The notes under the pieces were generated by a model. It saw nothing but the letters and a program-made list of their open reading frames with translations, did no database searches and was not told where the DNA came from. Below, piece by piece: positions 15,451 through 23,913 of a stretch of DNA of 33,924 nucleotides (position 1 is the first letter of the stretch; each line of letters begins with the position of its first letter). Both the position numbers and the translations under genes were made by a program. Source of the DNA: Anaerorudis sp964444915 (GTDB lineage: Bacteria; Bacteroidota; Bacteroidia; Bacteroidales; Dysgonomonadaceae). The stretch is taken from positions 1 to 33,924 of the forward strand of contig CAYUIY010000013.1 in assembly GCA_964444915.1 (NCBI GenBank). Direction: 5' to 3'.

Positions 15451-15799
15451 TCGGATTTTTCAACCGCAACGGAACAAAATTTTTGTCTCCTGTCGGTAAA
15501 AAGGGAGGGGGCACACGAAAATTGCATCCTCTTTCGGAAAACGCATGTTAACAATAGCTAACTAAATTCCTTCGTCGGAAAATCCAATGAAGGGGAACAA
15601 AAATATTATCCTATTTCTGAAAATCCGACAGATGAATATTTGAGTTTTTTAACCCAAAAACGGTCTTATTCCAGGAGTAAATGGACTTCCTTTGTTAAGG
15701 AATGTTATCATGAGGCAGGTAAATCAAAATTTATATATACGTCTAAAAATCCGACGGAGAATAAAAAAACTTTTCACTGTTTTCGGAAAACGATTTTTC
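15451..15799 (+). repeat. Degenerate short repeats spaced about 41 bp
   Basis: A TCGGAAAA-like word occurs at 15451, 15493, 15534, 15575 and 15616 (steps of 42, 41, 41, 41) and again at 15742 and 15783 (41 apart; 15742 is 126 bp after 15616). The 17 bases at 15616 and 15742 agree at 15 positions; TTTCGGAAAACG is identical at 15533 and 15782. The intervening sequence is not conserved except for a weak TCCT preceding several copies. Confidence 0.5.
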
Positions 15800-15966
15800 G
15801 TGCATACAAGTCTTTATTCATTGAATATGGTTCGGAAAATTAGTGGTGAAGGTTTTATTCTTTGAATTATGATGCACTTTTACAAAGATTTTTTGCATCT
15901 TTGTGAGGCATGTTGCCTTTGACAATTGAATTTATCTTAACGATTTTTTAAGTAATAGTATGCATC

Positions 15967-17394
15967 ATGAAAAAAGTTTATTTTTTAACGTTCTTGTTTT
16001 GCTGCTTGGTTGCAGCAGTTTTTTCCAAACCGGTTTTGCCTGAAATTATGAGCGACAACATGGTTCTGCAACAGAATACCGATGTGAATATCTGGGGAAA
16101 AACCGATCCCGGGAAAACGGTAGCAGTGCGTCCTTCATGGACTTCGGAGGTTACTAAGGTAAAAGCCGATGCCAAGGGAAATTGGATTGCTTCCATTTCT
16201 ACGCCTCCGGCCGGATTCACTCCGTATTCCATATCTATTTCCGATGGAGAGGAGGTGGTATTGAACAATGTTTTGATAGGGGAGGTGTGGTTTGCTTCCG
16301 GGCAGAGCAACATGGAAATGCCGTTGAACGGTTTTTGGAACAATCCGGTTCTCAAAGCCAACGAAACCATTGCAATGGCAGGACAAAACAAGGGCATTCG
16401 TTTCGTAACCATTCCCAAAACTGCAGCGATGGAACCGCAGGAAACCGTTAAAGGAATGTGGCAAGAATGCAATTCCGAAAATGCGCCGGGTTTCAGTGCC
16501 ACTGCCTATCATTTTGCACAAACACTTTACTGTGCGTTAAATGTTCCTGTGGGAATTATTGTATCGAGTTGGGGAGGATCAAAAGTGGAAAGTTGGACAA
16601 GCCGTGAAATTTTGGCAACCTATCCCGATGTCGATATAAGCGAAAAAGCCATCAATAATATTCGCCCAATGTCACGTCCATTAGTTATGTATAATGCAAT
16701 GATACACCCTTTAATTCATTATACCATAAAAGGTTTTATTTGGTATCAGGGTGAAGCAAACGTAGGTCATCACGATGTATATGCCGAACGACTTGCCAAC
16801 ATGGTCAATCTTTGGAGAAAGGATTGGGGATTGGGCAATTTGCCGTTTTATTACGTTGAAATTGCTCCTTTTTGTAGAGAAGGGGAAACCGGCACTTCCG
16901 CAGCCCTGCTGCGTGAGGCCCAATTTAAGGCACAATTCCTGATTCCCAATAGCGGAATGATTTCTACCAACGATTTGGTAGAAGATTACGAGAAAACCAA
17001 CATTCATCCCCGCAATAAGATTGATGTTGGGAAAAGGCTTGCCTTTATGGCTCTTTCGCAAACTTATGGCCATACGGGTGTAGCCAGTCGCGGACCGGAG
17101 TATAAATCGATGGGAATAAAAGACGGAAAAATTTATCTCTCTTTCAACCATGCCGAGAATGGTTTCAGCAGAACGGTGGGCATAAATGGTTTTGAGATTG
17201 CCGGGAACGATCGGATTTTTCATCCGGCTAAGGTTGAGGTCGATGCGAACAACAGGATACTGATTGTTTCGAATGAAAATATTCCGAATCCTGTGGCGGT
17301 GAGATATTGCTTCAAGAATTTTCAAATCGGAAATCTTTATAATACCCGCGAATTGCCTGTGGTCCCTTTCAGGACAGATAATTTTGACAAATAA
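15967..17394 (+). CDS. Sialate O-acetylesterase (SASA/DUF303 family)
   Basis: 475 residues with a signal peptide (hydrophobic 6-19, cut near FSK21), so periplasmic or outer-membrane. These SGNH-type esterases remove O-acetyl groups from sialic acids or plant-type glycans, so that exoglycosidases can act. The N-terminal beta domain (PEIMSDNMVLQQNTDVNIWG, 25-44) is typical; the nucleophile is S114 in ASGQSNMEMPL; an oxyanion segment WGGSKVESW follows; the catalytic His is probably in the NIHPRNKIDVGKRLA stretch. It is a single gene: no sialidase or transporter lies beside it, so the natural substrate is not fixed by context. A weak AGCCA/TGGCT hairpin (17396-17414) follows the stop. Confidence 0.93.
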   Translation: MKKVYFLTFLFCCLVAAVFSKPVLPEIMSDNMVLQQNTDVNIWGKTDPGKTVAVRPSWTSEVTKVKADAKGNWIASISTPPAGFTPYSISISDGEEVVLNNVLIGEVWFASGQSNMEMPLNGFWNNPVLKANETIAMAGQNKGIRFVTIPKTAAMEPQETVKGMWQECNSENAPGFSATAYHFAQTLYCALNVPVGIIVSSWGGSKVESWTSREILATYPDVDISEKAINNIRPMSRPLVMYNAMIHPLIHYTIKGFIWYQGEANVGHHDVYAERLANMVNLWRKDWGLGNLPFYYVEIAPFCREGETGTSAALLREAQFKAQFLIPNSGMISTNDLVEDYEKTNIHPRNKIDVGKRLAFMALSQTYGHTGVASRGPEYKSMGIKDGKIYLSFNHAENGFSRTVGINGFEIAGNDRIFHPAKVEVDANNRILIVSNENIPNPVAVRYCFKNFQIGNLYNTRELPVVPFRTDNFDK

Positions 17395-17489
17395 AAGCCA
17401 CAATTTTTATGGCTACTTTCTCTTACTTTGTGCAGGAGGAATGCTGCAATAATTATCTTTATATTCCTTATTTTCTTGCAATTTTCTTT

Positions 17490-17497
17490 TATCTTTG
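17490..17497 (+). promoter_or_regulatory. Candidate -7 box for the DUF3575-thpR-dinB run
   Basis: TATCTTTG, a full TAnnTTTG match, 47 bp before ATG 17545. No clear TTTG at the -33 spacing. Confidence 0.45.
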
Positions 17498-17544
17498 CCG
17501 GTAACGGATCATTAATTGTGTTATTCTAATTTAATTGAAGAACA

Positions 17545-18120
17545 ATGAATACGATGAAAAAAATTTCTCTTGTCCTTTTTTTGTTGGTGGGGCTATCTTT
17601 TTCTGTACATGCTCAACGAACGATGTTGAAAACGAATATTCCGTATTGGTTGACCGCATCGCCCAATCTTGGAGCAGAGTTCGTGGTGGCCGATAATGTC
17701 AGCATAGAGTTGTCGGCAGGATTCAATCCATTCAAATTCGGCAATGATAAACAGCTGAAACATTGGGTTATATGGCCTGAAGCACGTTATTGGCTCAACG
17801 AGACCTATAATGGCCATTTTTTTGGATTGCACGGCGTAGGTGGTCAATTCAATATGGGGGGTGTGGATATTCCCGTTTGGAAATTGAAAAAACTGAAAGA
17901 TCGTCGTTACGATGGGTCTGCTATTGGCTTGGGCATTAGTTACGGGTATCAGTGGGCATTAAGTTCTCGCTGGGGATTGGAGGCGACATTGGGAGTAGGT
18001 TATGCCCGATTTGATTATGATATTTATTCATTGGAAAACGGATCGAAAAGCGGAGAAAATAAGAAAAATTATTTCGGCCCTTCCAAAGGAGCGATATCCA
18101 TTACCTATGTCATCAATTAA
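17545..18120 (+). CDS. DUF3575 outer-membrane beta-barrel-like protein
   Basis: 191 residues (the start could also be the second Met at 17554). A signal peptide ends at VHAQ (residues 22-25). The mature part begins LKTNIPYWLTASPNLGAEF, the conserved opening of DUF3575, and alternates short beta strands to the end (SIELSAGFNPF, WVIWPEARYWL, GHFFGLHGVGGQFN, LGISYGYQW, LEATLGVGYAR, ISITYVIN). The final aromatic/hydrophobic strand ending ITYVIN suits outer-membrane barrel assembly. Members of this family are common in Bacteroidales, sometimes near surface-fibre operons, but the role is unknown. The next gene starts 28 bp on. Confidence 0.85.
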   Translation: MNTMKKISLVLFLLVGLSFSVHAQRTMLKTNIPYWLTASPNLGAEFVVADNVSIELSAGFNPFKFGNDKQLKHWVIWPEARYWLNETYNGHFFGLHGVGGQFNMGGVDIPVWKLKKLKDRRYDGSAIGLGISYGYQWALSSRWGLEATLGVGYARFDYDIYSLENGSKSGENKKNYFGPSKGAISITYVIN

Positions 18121-18148
18121 TAAATAGAGATTAAACTTTTTTTTGTTT

Positions 18149-18727
18149 ATGCCATCTAAGCGTGTTTTTGTTGCTTTGCCTCTTATTCCTGTTGAACCGG
18201 CAGCGAATAAAGCGGAGGAATTGAAACATTTGCTGCAAAAATATCGCATTAAGTGGGTGGATCCGAAATTGTACCATTTAACGTTGTTCTTTTTTGGCGA
18301 AATACCTGTGGGTCAATTAGCAGAATTGAAAGACGCGCTTCATTTGGCAGTGGAGGGGATACCCGCTTTTTCTTTTCAATTGACAAATCCGGGTTTGTTT
18401 AAGAGAGGGCATGAGCCCAAAGTGCTGTGGTTAGGGATTGATGCTCCCGAAAATTTATTCGAATTAAAAAAAAGAATAGACCGTGCGGTGGCGCCTATGG
18501 GTTTTATTTCCGATGAGAAATTTTTCAATCCTCATCTGACGATAGGACGATTTATTTCCGGTCAAACCATTCAACCTTCATTAAATCGTGCTTTGACGAT
18601 TTCTTGCTTCCCGCAGCCTGTACCGTATGAAGCCAATGAAATAGTATTGTTCGAAAGCCGATTGTCTCCCCGGGGAGCTTCTTATTATCCATTGGAAACC
18701 TTTTTGTTGCGGTCAGAAAACGGTTAA
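18149..18727 (+). CDS. thpR: RNA 2',3'-cyclic phosphodiesterase (2'-5' RNA ligase family)
   Basis: 192 residues from ATG 18149; a TTG two codons earlier (18143) is less likely. The two catalytic HxTx motifs of the 2H phosphoesterase superfamily are present: H43-L-T-L and H129-L-T-I, each in its expected beta strand (KLYHLTLFFFGE, FNPHLTIGRF). The C-terminal segment IVLFESRLSPRGASYYPLETF is also typical of ThpR. The enzyme opens 2',3'-cyclic phosphates and can join 2'-5' RNA ends in vitro; its cellular substrate is unsettled. It lies between the DUF3575 gene and dinB, a location that suggests no clear pathway. Confidence 0.93.
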   Translation: MPSKRVFVALPLIPVEPAANKAEELKHLLQKYRIKWVDPKLYHLTLFFFGEIPVGQLAELKDALHLAVEGIPAFSFQLTNPGLFKRGHEPKVLWLGIDAPENLFELKKRIDRAVAPMGFISDEKFFNPHLTIGRFISGQTIQPSLNRALTISCFPQPVPYEANEIVLFESRLSPRGASYYPLETFLLRSENG

Positions 18728-18762
18728 GATCGGCATAAGAAATATTGTTTATGTTTATTGTT

Positions 18763-19857
18763 ATGATTCGCAAAATAATCCATATCGATATGGATGCCTT
18801 TTATGCTTCTATAGAACAACGCGATAATCCTGAATATCGCGGCAAACCGGTTGCCGTGGGTTACGAAGGTAAACGCGGAGTGGTGGCTGCTGCCAGCTAT
18901 GAGGCTCGACGTTATGGCATTCATTCGGCAATGGCATCGGTTATCGCTTCGCAGAAATGTCCTCATCTGATTTTTGTTATGCCGCGTTTCGATGTTTATC
19001 GAGCGGTATCTCATCAGATCATGCAGATTTTTCTTGAATATACCGACAAGGTGGAACCTTTGTCGCTCGATGAGGCTTTTTTGGATGTTACTGTCAATAA
19101 AAAAGGAATTCGTTCGGCAACAGTGATAGCAAAGGAAATCAAACAAAAAATATATAATCGTACGCGTTTAACGGCTTCTGCCGGTGTATCGTACAATAAA
19201 TTTCTAGCAAAAATAGCATCCGATTATCGTAAACCCAACGGTTTGTTTGTGATACCTCCGGAAAAGGGCGAAGCTTTTGTTGAACGTTTGCCTGTGAGGC
19301 ATTTTTTTGGTGTCGGTAAGGTAACGGCTGCTCGAATGAGCGAATTGGGCATAAAAACCGGCTATGATTTGAAACAATGGACAGAAGCAGATCTTGTAAA
19401 ACATTTCGGAAAAGTGGGAAGCTCTTACTATTGGTTTGCACGCGGAATCGATGATCGGGAAGTGGAATCGGAACATATCCGCAAATCACTGGGAACCGAA
19501 GAAACCTTTCCTGAAGATATCTGTGAAATGGTAGATGTGTTGCGGGCTTTGGATGAGATTTCGCAAGAACTTTACAGAAGAGTGGAGAAACGCAAATTCT
19601 TTGCTAAAACGCTTACTCTGAAAATAAAATATGCCGATTTTACGCTCATCACACGCAGTAGAACGGTGGATTATCTTATCAAGACCCGGGCTCAGATTTT
19701 TGAATTAGGAAAAGAATTGCTTTTATCCGTTGATGATATTCAGGAAAGAAAAATTCGTTTACTGGGGCTTTCACTTCGCAATCCCGACACGGAAGCATCA
19801 CAAGAAGAGATACCCATTCAATTGTCTTTCGATTTTAAAGAGTTTGATGAGAGCTGA
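18763..19857 (+). CDS. dinB: DNA polymerase IV (Y-family translesion polymerase)
   Basis: 364 residues from ATG 18763 (ATG 18751 is an alternative; MIRKIIHIDMDAFY is the family start). Catalytic carboxylates: D9 and D11 in HIDMDAFY, and D103-E104 in SLDEAFLDVT. F13 is the sugar steric gate. Other marks: VAAASYEARRYGIHSAM, TASAGVSYNKFLAKIASDYRKPNG, and the little-finger domain from about residue 240. The terminal QLSFDF resembles a beta-clamp-binding motif. The polymerase performs error-prone bypass of lesions. The stop codon directly abuts the stop of the convergent acyltransferase gene (no bases between). Confidence 0.97.
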   Translation: MIRKIIHIDMDAFYASIEQRDNPEYRGKPVAVGYEGKRGVVAAASYEARRYGIHSAMASVIASQKCPHLIFVMPRFDVYRAVSHQIMQIFLEYTDKVEPLSLDEAFLDVTVNKKGIRSATVIAKEIKQKIYNRTRLTASAGVSYNKFLAKIASDYRKPNGLFVIPPEKGEAFVERLPVRHFFGVGKVTAARMSELGIKTGYDLKQWTEADLVKHFGKVGSSYYWFARGIDDREVESEHIRKSLGTEETFPEDICEMVDVLRALDEISQELYRRVEKRKFFAKTLTLKIKYADFTLITRSRTVDYLIKTRAQIFELGKELLLSVDDIQERKIRLLGLSLRNPDTEASQEEIPIQLSFDFKEFDES

Positions 19858-20394
19858 TCAGAGTAAAAAGTTTTCGGGATGTTTTCCGGTAATACCCTTG
19901 TAGTGGGCTTTTATTTTTTCTATATCTTTATCGTAATCGCCTGTGGGATAAAATGTGTCGAGAAAGACAACTTGTTTCTTGGCATAGTCGAGCCCTACTA
20001 AAACAATAGGAACATTTGCTTTTAGTGCAATGTAATAATCGCCTTTTCTCCATTCTTTAACCGGTTTTCTTGTACCTTCGGGGGTTACTGCCAGTTGAAA
20101 TTGCTCGTGTTTGTTGAATTCTTCGGCTAATTTATCGGTAAGCGCATTGCTTTTGTTTCTTTCGACCGGAATTCCGCCTATGCTTTTAAAAAAGAAATTA
20201 AAAGGAAAAAAGAACCATTCTTTTTTAATCAGAAATTTTGCCTTTCTCCCCAGTGCAGTGTAAGCCAGTTTCCCTATTACAAAATCCCAATTACTGGTAT
20301 GTGGCGCAAGCGCTATTACACATTTGGGAATATCCGGCTGCACATTTACTACTTGCCATCCGAACAGTTTCAGTATAAATTTACTGAGTTTCAT
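19858..20394 (-). CDS. Small PlsC-type acyltransferase
   Basis: 178 residues, shorter than typical 1-acylglycerol-3-phosphate acyltransferases (about 240). The core motifs are present: H32-TSNW-D37 (Hx4D catalytic motif I), GGIPVERN (73-80, motif II), and TPEGTRK (104-110, motif III). It lacks a long N-terminal membrane helix, but has a hydrophobic FFFPFNFFF patch (61-69). It probably transfers an acyl chain to a lysophospholipid or related lipid at the membrane; the acceptor is not known. Its ATG directly follows the stop of the ABC-F gene (no bases between), and it is the last gene of the hisS-ABC-F-plsC run. Confidence 0.88.
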   Translation of the reverse strand: MKLSKFILKLFGWQVVNVQPDIPKCVIALAPHTSNWDFVIGKLAYTALGRKAKFLIKKEWFFFPFNFFFKSIGGIPVERNKSNALTDKLAEEFNKHEQFQLAVTPEGTRKPVKEWRKGDYYIALKANVPIVLVGLDYAKKQVVFLDTFYPTGDYDKDIEKIKAHYKGITGKHPENFLL

Positions 20395-22341
20395 TTACTG
20401 GTTATTTTGCAGCTTTTCAATTTCCAACGCCAAATGTTCCCAAATGTTCATTGATGCGGTAATTTTATTTTTCAGATCGATATACGATTGGACTAATGTG
20501 GCATTGGATGCTCCTTCCGGCGTGTTGAGTTCAGATTCGATAGAAGATAGTTTTTCTTCCATTGAAGTGATTTTTTCTTCTGTTTCTTGGAGTTCTTTTT
20601 CGAGTTTTCGGATTTGTCTGTTGCGTTCTTTTTGCTCTTGATACGAAAGCTTATTTTTCCGTTTCCGGTCATTTGTTTTGTCTTCTGTTCTTACAGGTGA
20701 AGTGCCGACAGACGTTTCTAGTTGTTGCAGATTGTCGAGTTTCTTTTTTTCCAGAAAATCATAAATGCCACCCAGATGTTCGGTAACTTTTTTTTCACTG
20801 AATTCATAAACTTTCGTAATCAATCCATTAAGAAAATCTCGGTCGTGTGAAACGATGATGGCAGTGCCGTCGAATTCGGAAATCGCTTTTTTGAGTACTT
20901 CTTTCGACGCCATATCCAGGTGATTTGTTGGTTCGTCAAGAATAAGGAGATTCACAGGTTCGAGCAGCAGACGAATCATTGCCAGCCGGCTGCGTTCACC
21001 CCCTGAAAGGGTCTTTACTTTTTTATCCGATGCTTCGCCGCCGAACATAAATGCTCCCAGAATATCGCGTATCTTGGTGCGAATATCGCCTGTAGCAACT
21101 TGATCGATGGTTTCGAATACCGTCAGATTCTCATTGAGCAACTGTGCCTGATTCTGAGCAAAATAGCCGATTTTTACATTGTGACCCAATTTAAGATTGC
21201 CGTGATAGTCGATTTCGTTCATAATGCACTTAACGAGGGTCGATTTTCCTGCGCCGTTTTTGCCTACGAAAGCCACTTTTTCGCCCCGATGAATAGTCAT
21301 GTTTACATCGGAAAACACCACATCTTTGCCATACTTTTTAGATACATTTTCTATGGTGACCGGAAAAGATCCTGAACGGGGAGCGGGAGGGAATTTCAAA
21401 TTCAGATGAGAATTATCTACTTCATCTATTTCGATGATGTCGATTTTTTCAAGTTGTTTGATGCGCGATTGTACTTGGTTGGATTTGGTGGGCTTGTAGC
21501 GGAAACGTTCGATAAATTCTTCGGTTTTCTGAATTTGTTTTTGTTGATTTTCGTAGGCACGAAGTTGTTGTTCGCGCCGTTTTGCGTGGAGTTCTACATA
21601 TTGGGAATAACTCACCTTGTAATCGTAAATTTTTCCGCACACAATTGAAAGTGTCCGGTTAGTAACCGCATCGAGAAAAGCGCGGTCATGCGATACCAAT
21701 ATTACTGCATTGGCGTGTGTCGTGAGGAAGTTTTCCAACCATTGGATGGATTCGATATCGAGATGATTGGTGGGTTCGTCCAATAACAACACATCCGGCG
21801 ATTGTAGCAGTATTTTGGCCAGCTCGATGCGCATACGCCATCCCCCACTAAATTCTTTAGTGGGCCGATCGAAGTCTTCTCGCGAAAATCCTAAGCCTGT
21901 AAGCGTTTTTTCTATTTCGGCTTCAAAATTGTGGATGCCCGATATCAGCAACAATTCTTGTAAATCGGCTGAACGTTGAATGATATGTTGATATGCTTCT
22001 GATGTGTAATCGGTTCGCTGAGCAAGTTGAAGATGTAGTTTCTCGAGTTCTTTTTCCATCTTTTGCAGATGGGCAAATGCCAACGCCGCTTCTTCTTTTA
22101 CTGTAAGTGTGTTATTTAGTTGCATTTGTTGTGGCAAATATCCGATAGAAATTTCTTTCGGATAAGAAACTTTTCCTTGAGTGGGGCGACGGAGACCGGC
22201 AATAATTTTGAGTAAAGTAGATTTTCCTGCTCCGTTTTTGCCGACCAATGCTACACGTTCGTTTTGGTTTAACACGAACGATATGTCGTTTAGTAAGGTG
22301 AATCCGCCAAATTCAACGGAAAGATTTTCGATGGAAATCAT
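20395..22341 (-). CDS. ABC-F family ribosome-associated ATPase
   Basis: 648 residues with two ABC cassettes and no membrane segment. Cassette 1: GKNGAGKST at 34-42, signature FSGGW near 164, Walker B LLLDEPTNHLD. Cassette 2: GKNGAGKST near 354-362, LSGGERSR, LLILDEPTNHLD. Between them is the charged inter-domain linker (REQQLRAYENQQKQIQKTEEF) that reaches the ribosomal P-site region in ABC-F proteins, and the end has a coiled coil (about 570-640: RQIRKLEKELQETEEKI). The architecture with a C-terminal coiled coil resembles the Uup/YdiF group rather than a named antibiotic-resistance subtype. It starts 15 bp after hisS and is translated in the same operon. Confidence 0.93.
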   Translation of the reverse strand: MISIENLSVEFGGFTLLNDISFVLNQNERVALVGKNGAGKSTLLKIIAGLRRPTQGKVSYPKEISIGYLPQQMQLNNTLTVKEEAALAFAHLQKMEKELEKLHLQLAQRTDYTSEAYQHIIQRSADLQELLLISGIHNFEAEIEKTLTGLGFSREDFDRPTKEFSGGWRMRIELAKILLQSPDVLLLDEPTNHLDIESIQWLENFLTTHANAVILVSHDRAFLDAVTNRTLSIVCGKIYDYKVSYSQYVELHAKRREQQLRAYENQQKQIQKTEEFIERFRYKPTKSNQVQSRIKQLEKIDIIEIDEVDNSHLNLKFPPAPRSGSFPVTIENVSKKYGKDVVFSDVNMTIHRGEKVAFVGKNGAGKSTLVKCIMNEIDYHGNLKLGHNVKIGYFAQNQAQLLNENLTVFETIDQVATGDIRTKIRDILGAFMFGGEASDKKVKTLSGGERSRLAMIRLLLEPVNLLILDEPTNHLDMASKEVLKKAISEFDGTAIIVSHDRDFLNGLITKVYEFSEKKVTEHLGGIYDFLEKKKLDNLQQLETSVGTSPVRTEDKTNDRKRKNKLSYQEQKERNRQIRKLEKELQETEEKITSMEEKLSSIESELNTPEGASNATLVQSYIDLKNKITASMNIWEHLALEIEKLQNNQ

Positions 22342-22356
22342 AGTAGGAACTCAATG

Positions 22357-23727
22357 TTACAGGTTTTTTGTTGTTAGTTCCTTTATAAATTCTTCTTTGC
22401 TGAGCTTTATTTGATTTCCCGATTTCATGTTTTTAAGGGTGATTTTCCCTTCGGAAATTTCGTTTTCGCCAATAAGGGCAACAAAAGGAATATGGTTAGC
22501 GTCGGCATAGGAGAGTTGTTTTTTTATCTTTGCCGGTTCAGGATAAATTTCTGCAGAAACCCCTTTGTTTCGCAATTGTGTGAGGAGAGGAAGAATGAAG
22601 TTTTCTTCGTGTTCGCCGAAATTTACAAACAGAATGTCGGTCCCTTGGGTGAGATTGTCGGGGTAAAGGTTGAGTCGGTTCAATACATCGTAGATGCGGT
22701 CGGCACCAAAAGAAATACCCACACCCGACACATTGGGAAGTCCAAAAATGCCGGTTAGATTATCGTATCTGCCCCCGCCGCTTATGCTCCCTATTTCGGC
22801 GTCAACGGCTTTTACCTCGATAATGGTGCCTGTATAATAATTCAGACCTCGGGCAAGGGTAAGGTCAAGCTCTATTTGATTTTCAAAAGATAGCAATGCC
22901 GTTTTGTTTAAAATAAATTCGATCTCTTCGATACCTTTTAATCCGGTTTTGGAAGTAGCAAGGACGTGTTTTAGTGTTTCTATTTTTTCTTCGTTGTTGC
23001 CACGCAGTAAAATAATGGGTTGCAGTTTATCAATGGCTTCCTGAGAAATGTTTTTGGAACGTAATTCTTTATTTACGTTTTCTAAGCCAATCTTATCCAA
23101 CTTATCGATGGCAACCGTAAGATCTGTTATTTTGTCGGCTTCGCCGATAATTTCGGCAATCCCTGAAAGAATTTTCCGGTTGTTTAGTTTAGTAATGATG
23201 CGGATATTCAATCGTTTAAATACCTCATCGATCATCTGAAGGAGTTCCACTTCGTTGAGCAGTGAATCGGATCCGATGATATCGGCATCGCATTGAAAAA
23301 ATTCGCGGTAACGCCCTTTCTGTGGTCTGTCGGCACGCCAAACAGGCTGTATCTGAAAACGTTTGAAAGGAAAAGTAATTTCCTGTCGATGCATAACTAC
23401 ATAGCGAGCAAAGGGAACAGTAAGATCATATCTTAATCCTTTTTCGGCAATTTTGGTTGCTGTTTTTGCTGAATTTCCTTCTTGAAGGTCTTCTATGGTT
23501 ATATCCGAAAGAAAATCGCCGGAATTGAGTATCTTGAACAACAGTTTGTCGCCTTCTTCACCATATTTCCCTAAAAGTGTAGACAAATTTTCCATGGCCG
23601 GCGTTTCGATTTGACGAAAACCGAACAGTTGGAAGACTTTTTTAATTGTGTCAAAAATATAGTTGCGCTTTGCCATCTCTTCAGGAGAAAAATCGCGCGT
23701 TCCTTTGGGAATGGAAGGTTTTTGCAT
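22357..23727 (-). CDS. hisS: Histidyl-tRNA synthetase
   Basis: 456 residues from ATG 23727, the family start (MQKPSIPKGTRDFSPEEM). The class II synthetase charges tRNA-His. Motif 1 lies near FRQIETPAMENL; motif 2 is FQIQPVWRADRPQKGRYREFFQCDADIIG; His-specific loops are ARGLNYYTG and GGGRYDNL. The C-terminal anticodon-binding domain begins near residue 360 (TDILFVNFGEHE) and ends in a typical helix. An upstream extension of 44 codons exists in frame but contains the promoter region and is rejected. First gene of the hisS-ABC-F-acyltransferase run, divergent from the PhoH gene. Confidence 0.97.
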   Translation of the reverse strand: MQKPSIPKGTRDFSPEEMAKRNYIFDTIKKVFQLFGFRQIETPAMENLSTLLGKYGEEGDKLLFKILNSGDFLSDITIEDLQEGNSAKTATKIAEKGLRYDLTVPFARYVVMHRQEITFPFKRFQIQPVWRADRPQKGRYREFFQCDADIIGSDSLLNEVELLQMIDEVFKRLNIRIITKLNNRKILSGIAEIIGEADKITDLTVAIDKLDKIGLENVNKELRSKNISQEAIDKLQPIILLRGNNEEKIETLKHVLATSKTGLKGIEEIEFILNKTALLSFENQIELDLTLARGLNYYTGTIIEVKAVDAEIGSISGGGRYDNLTGIFGLPNVSGVGISFGADRIYDVLNRLNLYPDNLTQGTDILFVNFGEHEENFILPLLTQLRNKGVSAEIYPEPAKIKKQLSYADANHIPFVALIGENEISEGKITLKNMKSGNQIKLSKEEFIKELTTKNL

Positions 23728-23754
23728 CGTTACTATTACCTTTGTTTTAACGTG

Positions 23755-23762
23755 CAAAGGTA
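23755..23762 (-). promoter_or_regulatory. Candidate -7 box for hisS
   Basis: TACCTTTG on the minus strand, a full TAnnTTTG match, 27 bp upstream of ATG 23727. No -33 box at normal spacing. Confidence 0.45.
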
Positions 23763-23887
23763 ATGAATTATAGAGAAAACTAAAAATACCCGTTTCTTGC
23801 GGGAATATTGTATTTTTTGTTTGTATCTTAGCGTTTAAAATAAGGTATAGGGAAAACAATCTTAGAGTATTTGTGTTTTTAAAATAC

Positions 23888-23899
23888 TAAACGCGTTTA
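23888..23899. promoter_or_regulatory. 12-bp palindrome upstream of the PhoH gene
   Basis: TAAACGCGTTTA is a perfect palindrome with a central CG, ending 14 bp before ATG 23914. A related half, GCGTTTAAA, occurs at 23831-23839, and a small inverted repeat AGTATTT/AAATACT (23866-23872 with 23882-23888) abuts it. The form resembles a LacI-type operator core, but no regulator is next to it. Confidence 0.4.
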
Positions 23900-23913
23900 A
23901 TTACAAACAAAAA

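Larger units (their letters stand above)
15262..15966. other. About 700 bp without a convincing gene
   Basis: Between uxaC and the sialate O-acetylesterase gene. It contains a -7 box for uxaC (15318-15325), degenerate repeats with about 41-bp spacing (15451-15799), and a short hairpin ACAAAGAT/ATCTTTGT (15882-15889 with 15897-15904) 62 bp before the next gene. The two short open frames here (15348-15554 minus, 15640-15843 plus) show no recognisable family or signal and look random. It could be a decayed gene or a regulatory region. Confidence 0.6.

Noticed and set aside
15348..15554. 68-codon minus-strand frame in the gap after uxaC
   Set aside because: No recognisable family or signal peptide, composition looks random, and it overlaps the periodic repeats.
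15451..15799. CRISPR array
   Set aside because: Conserved words are only 8-17 bp and imperfect, and the 41-bp step is too short for CRISPR repeats plus spacers; no cas genes are near.
15640..15843. 67-codon plus-strand frame in the same gap
   Set aside because: No match to a known family; several repeat words run through it in different frames, so the frame is not conserved by the repeat unit.
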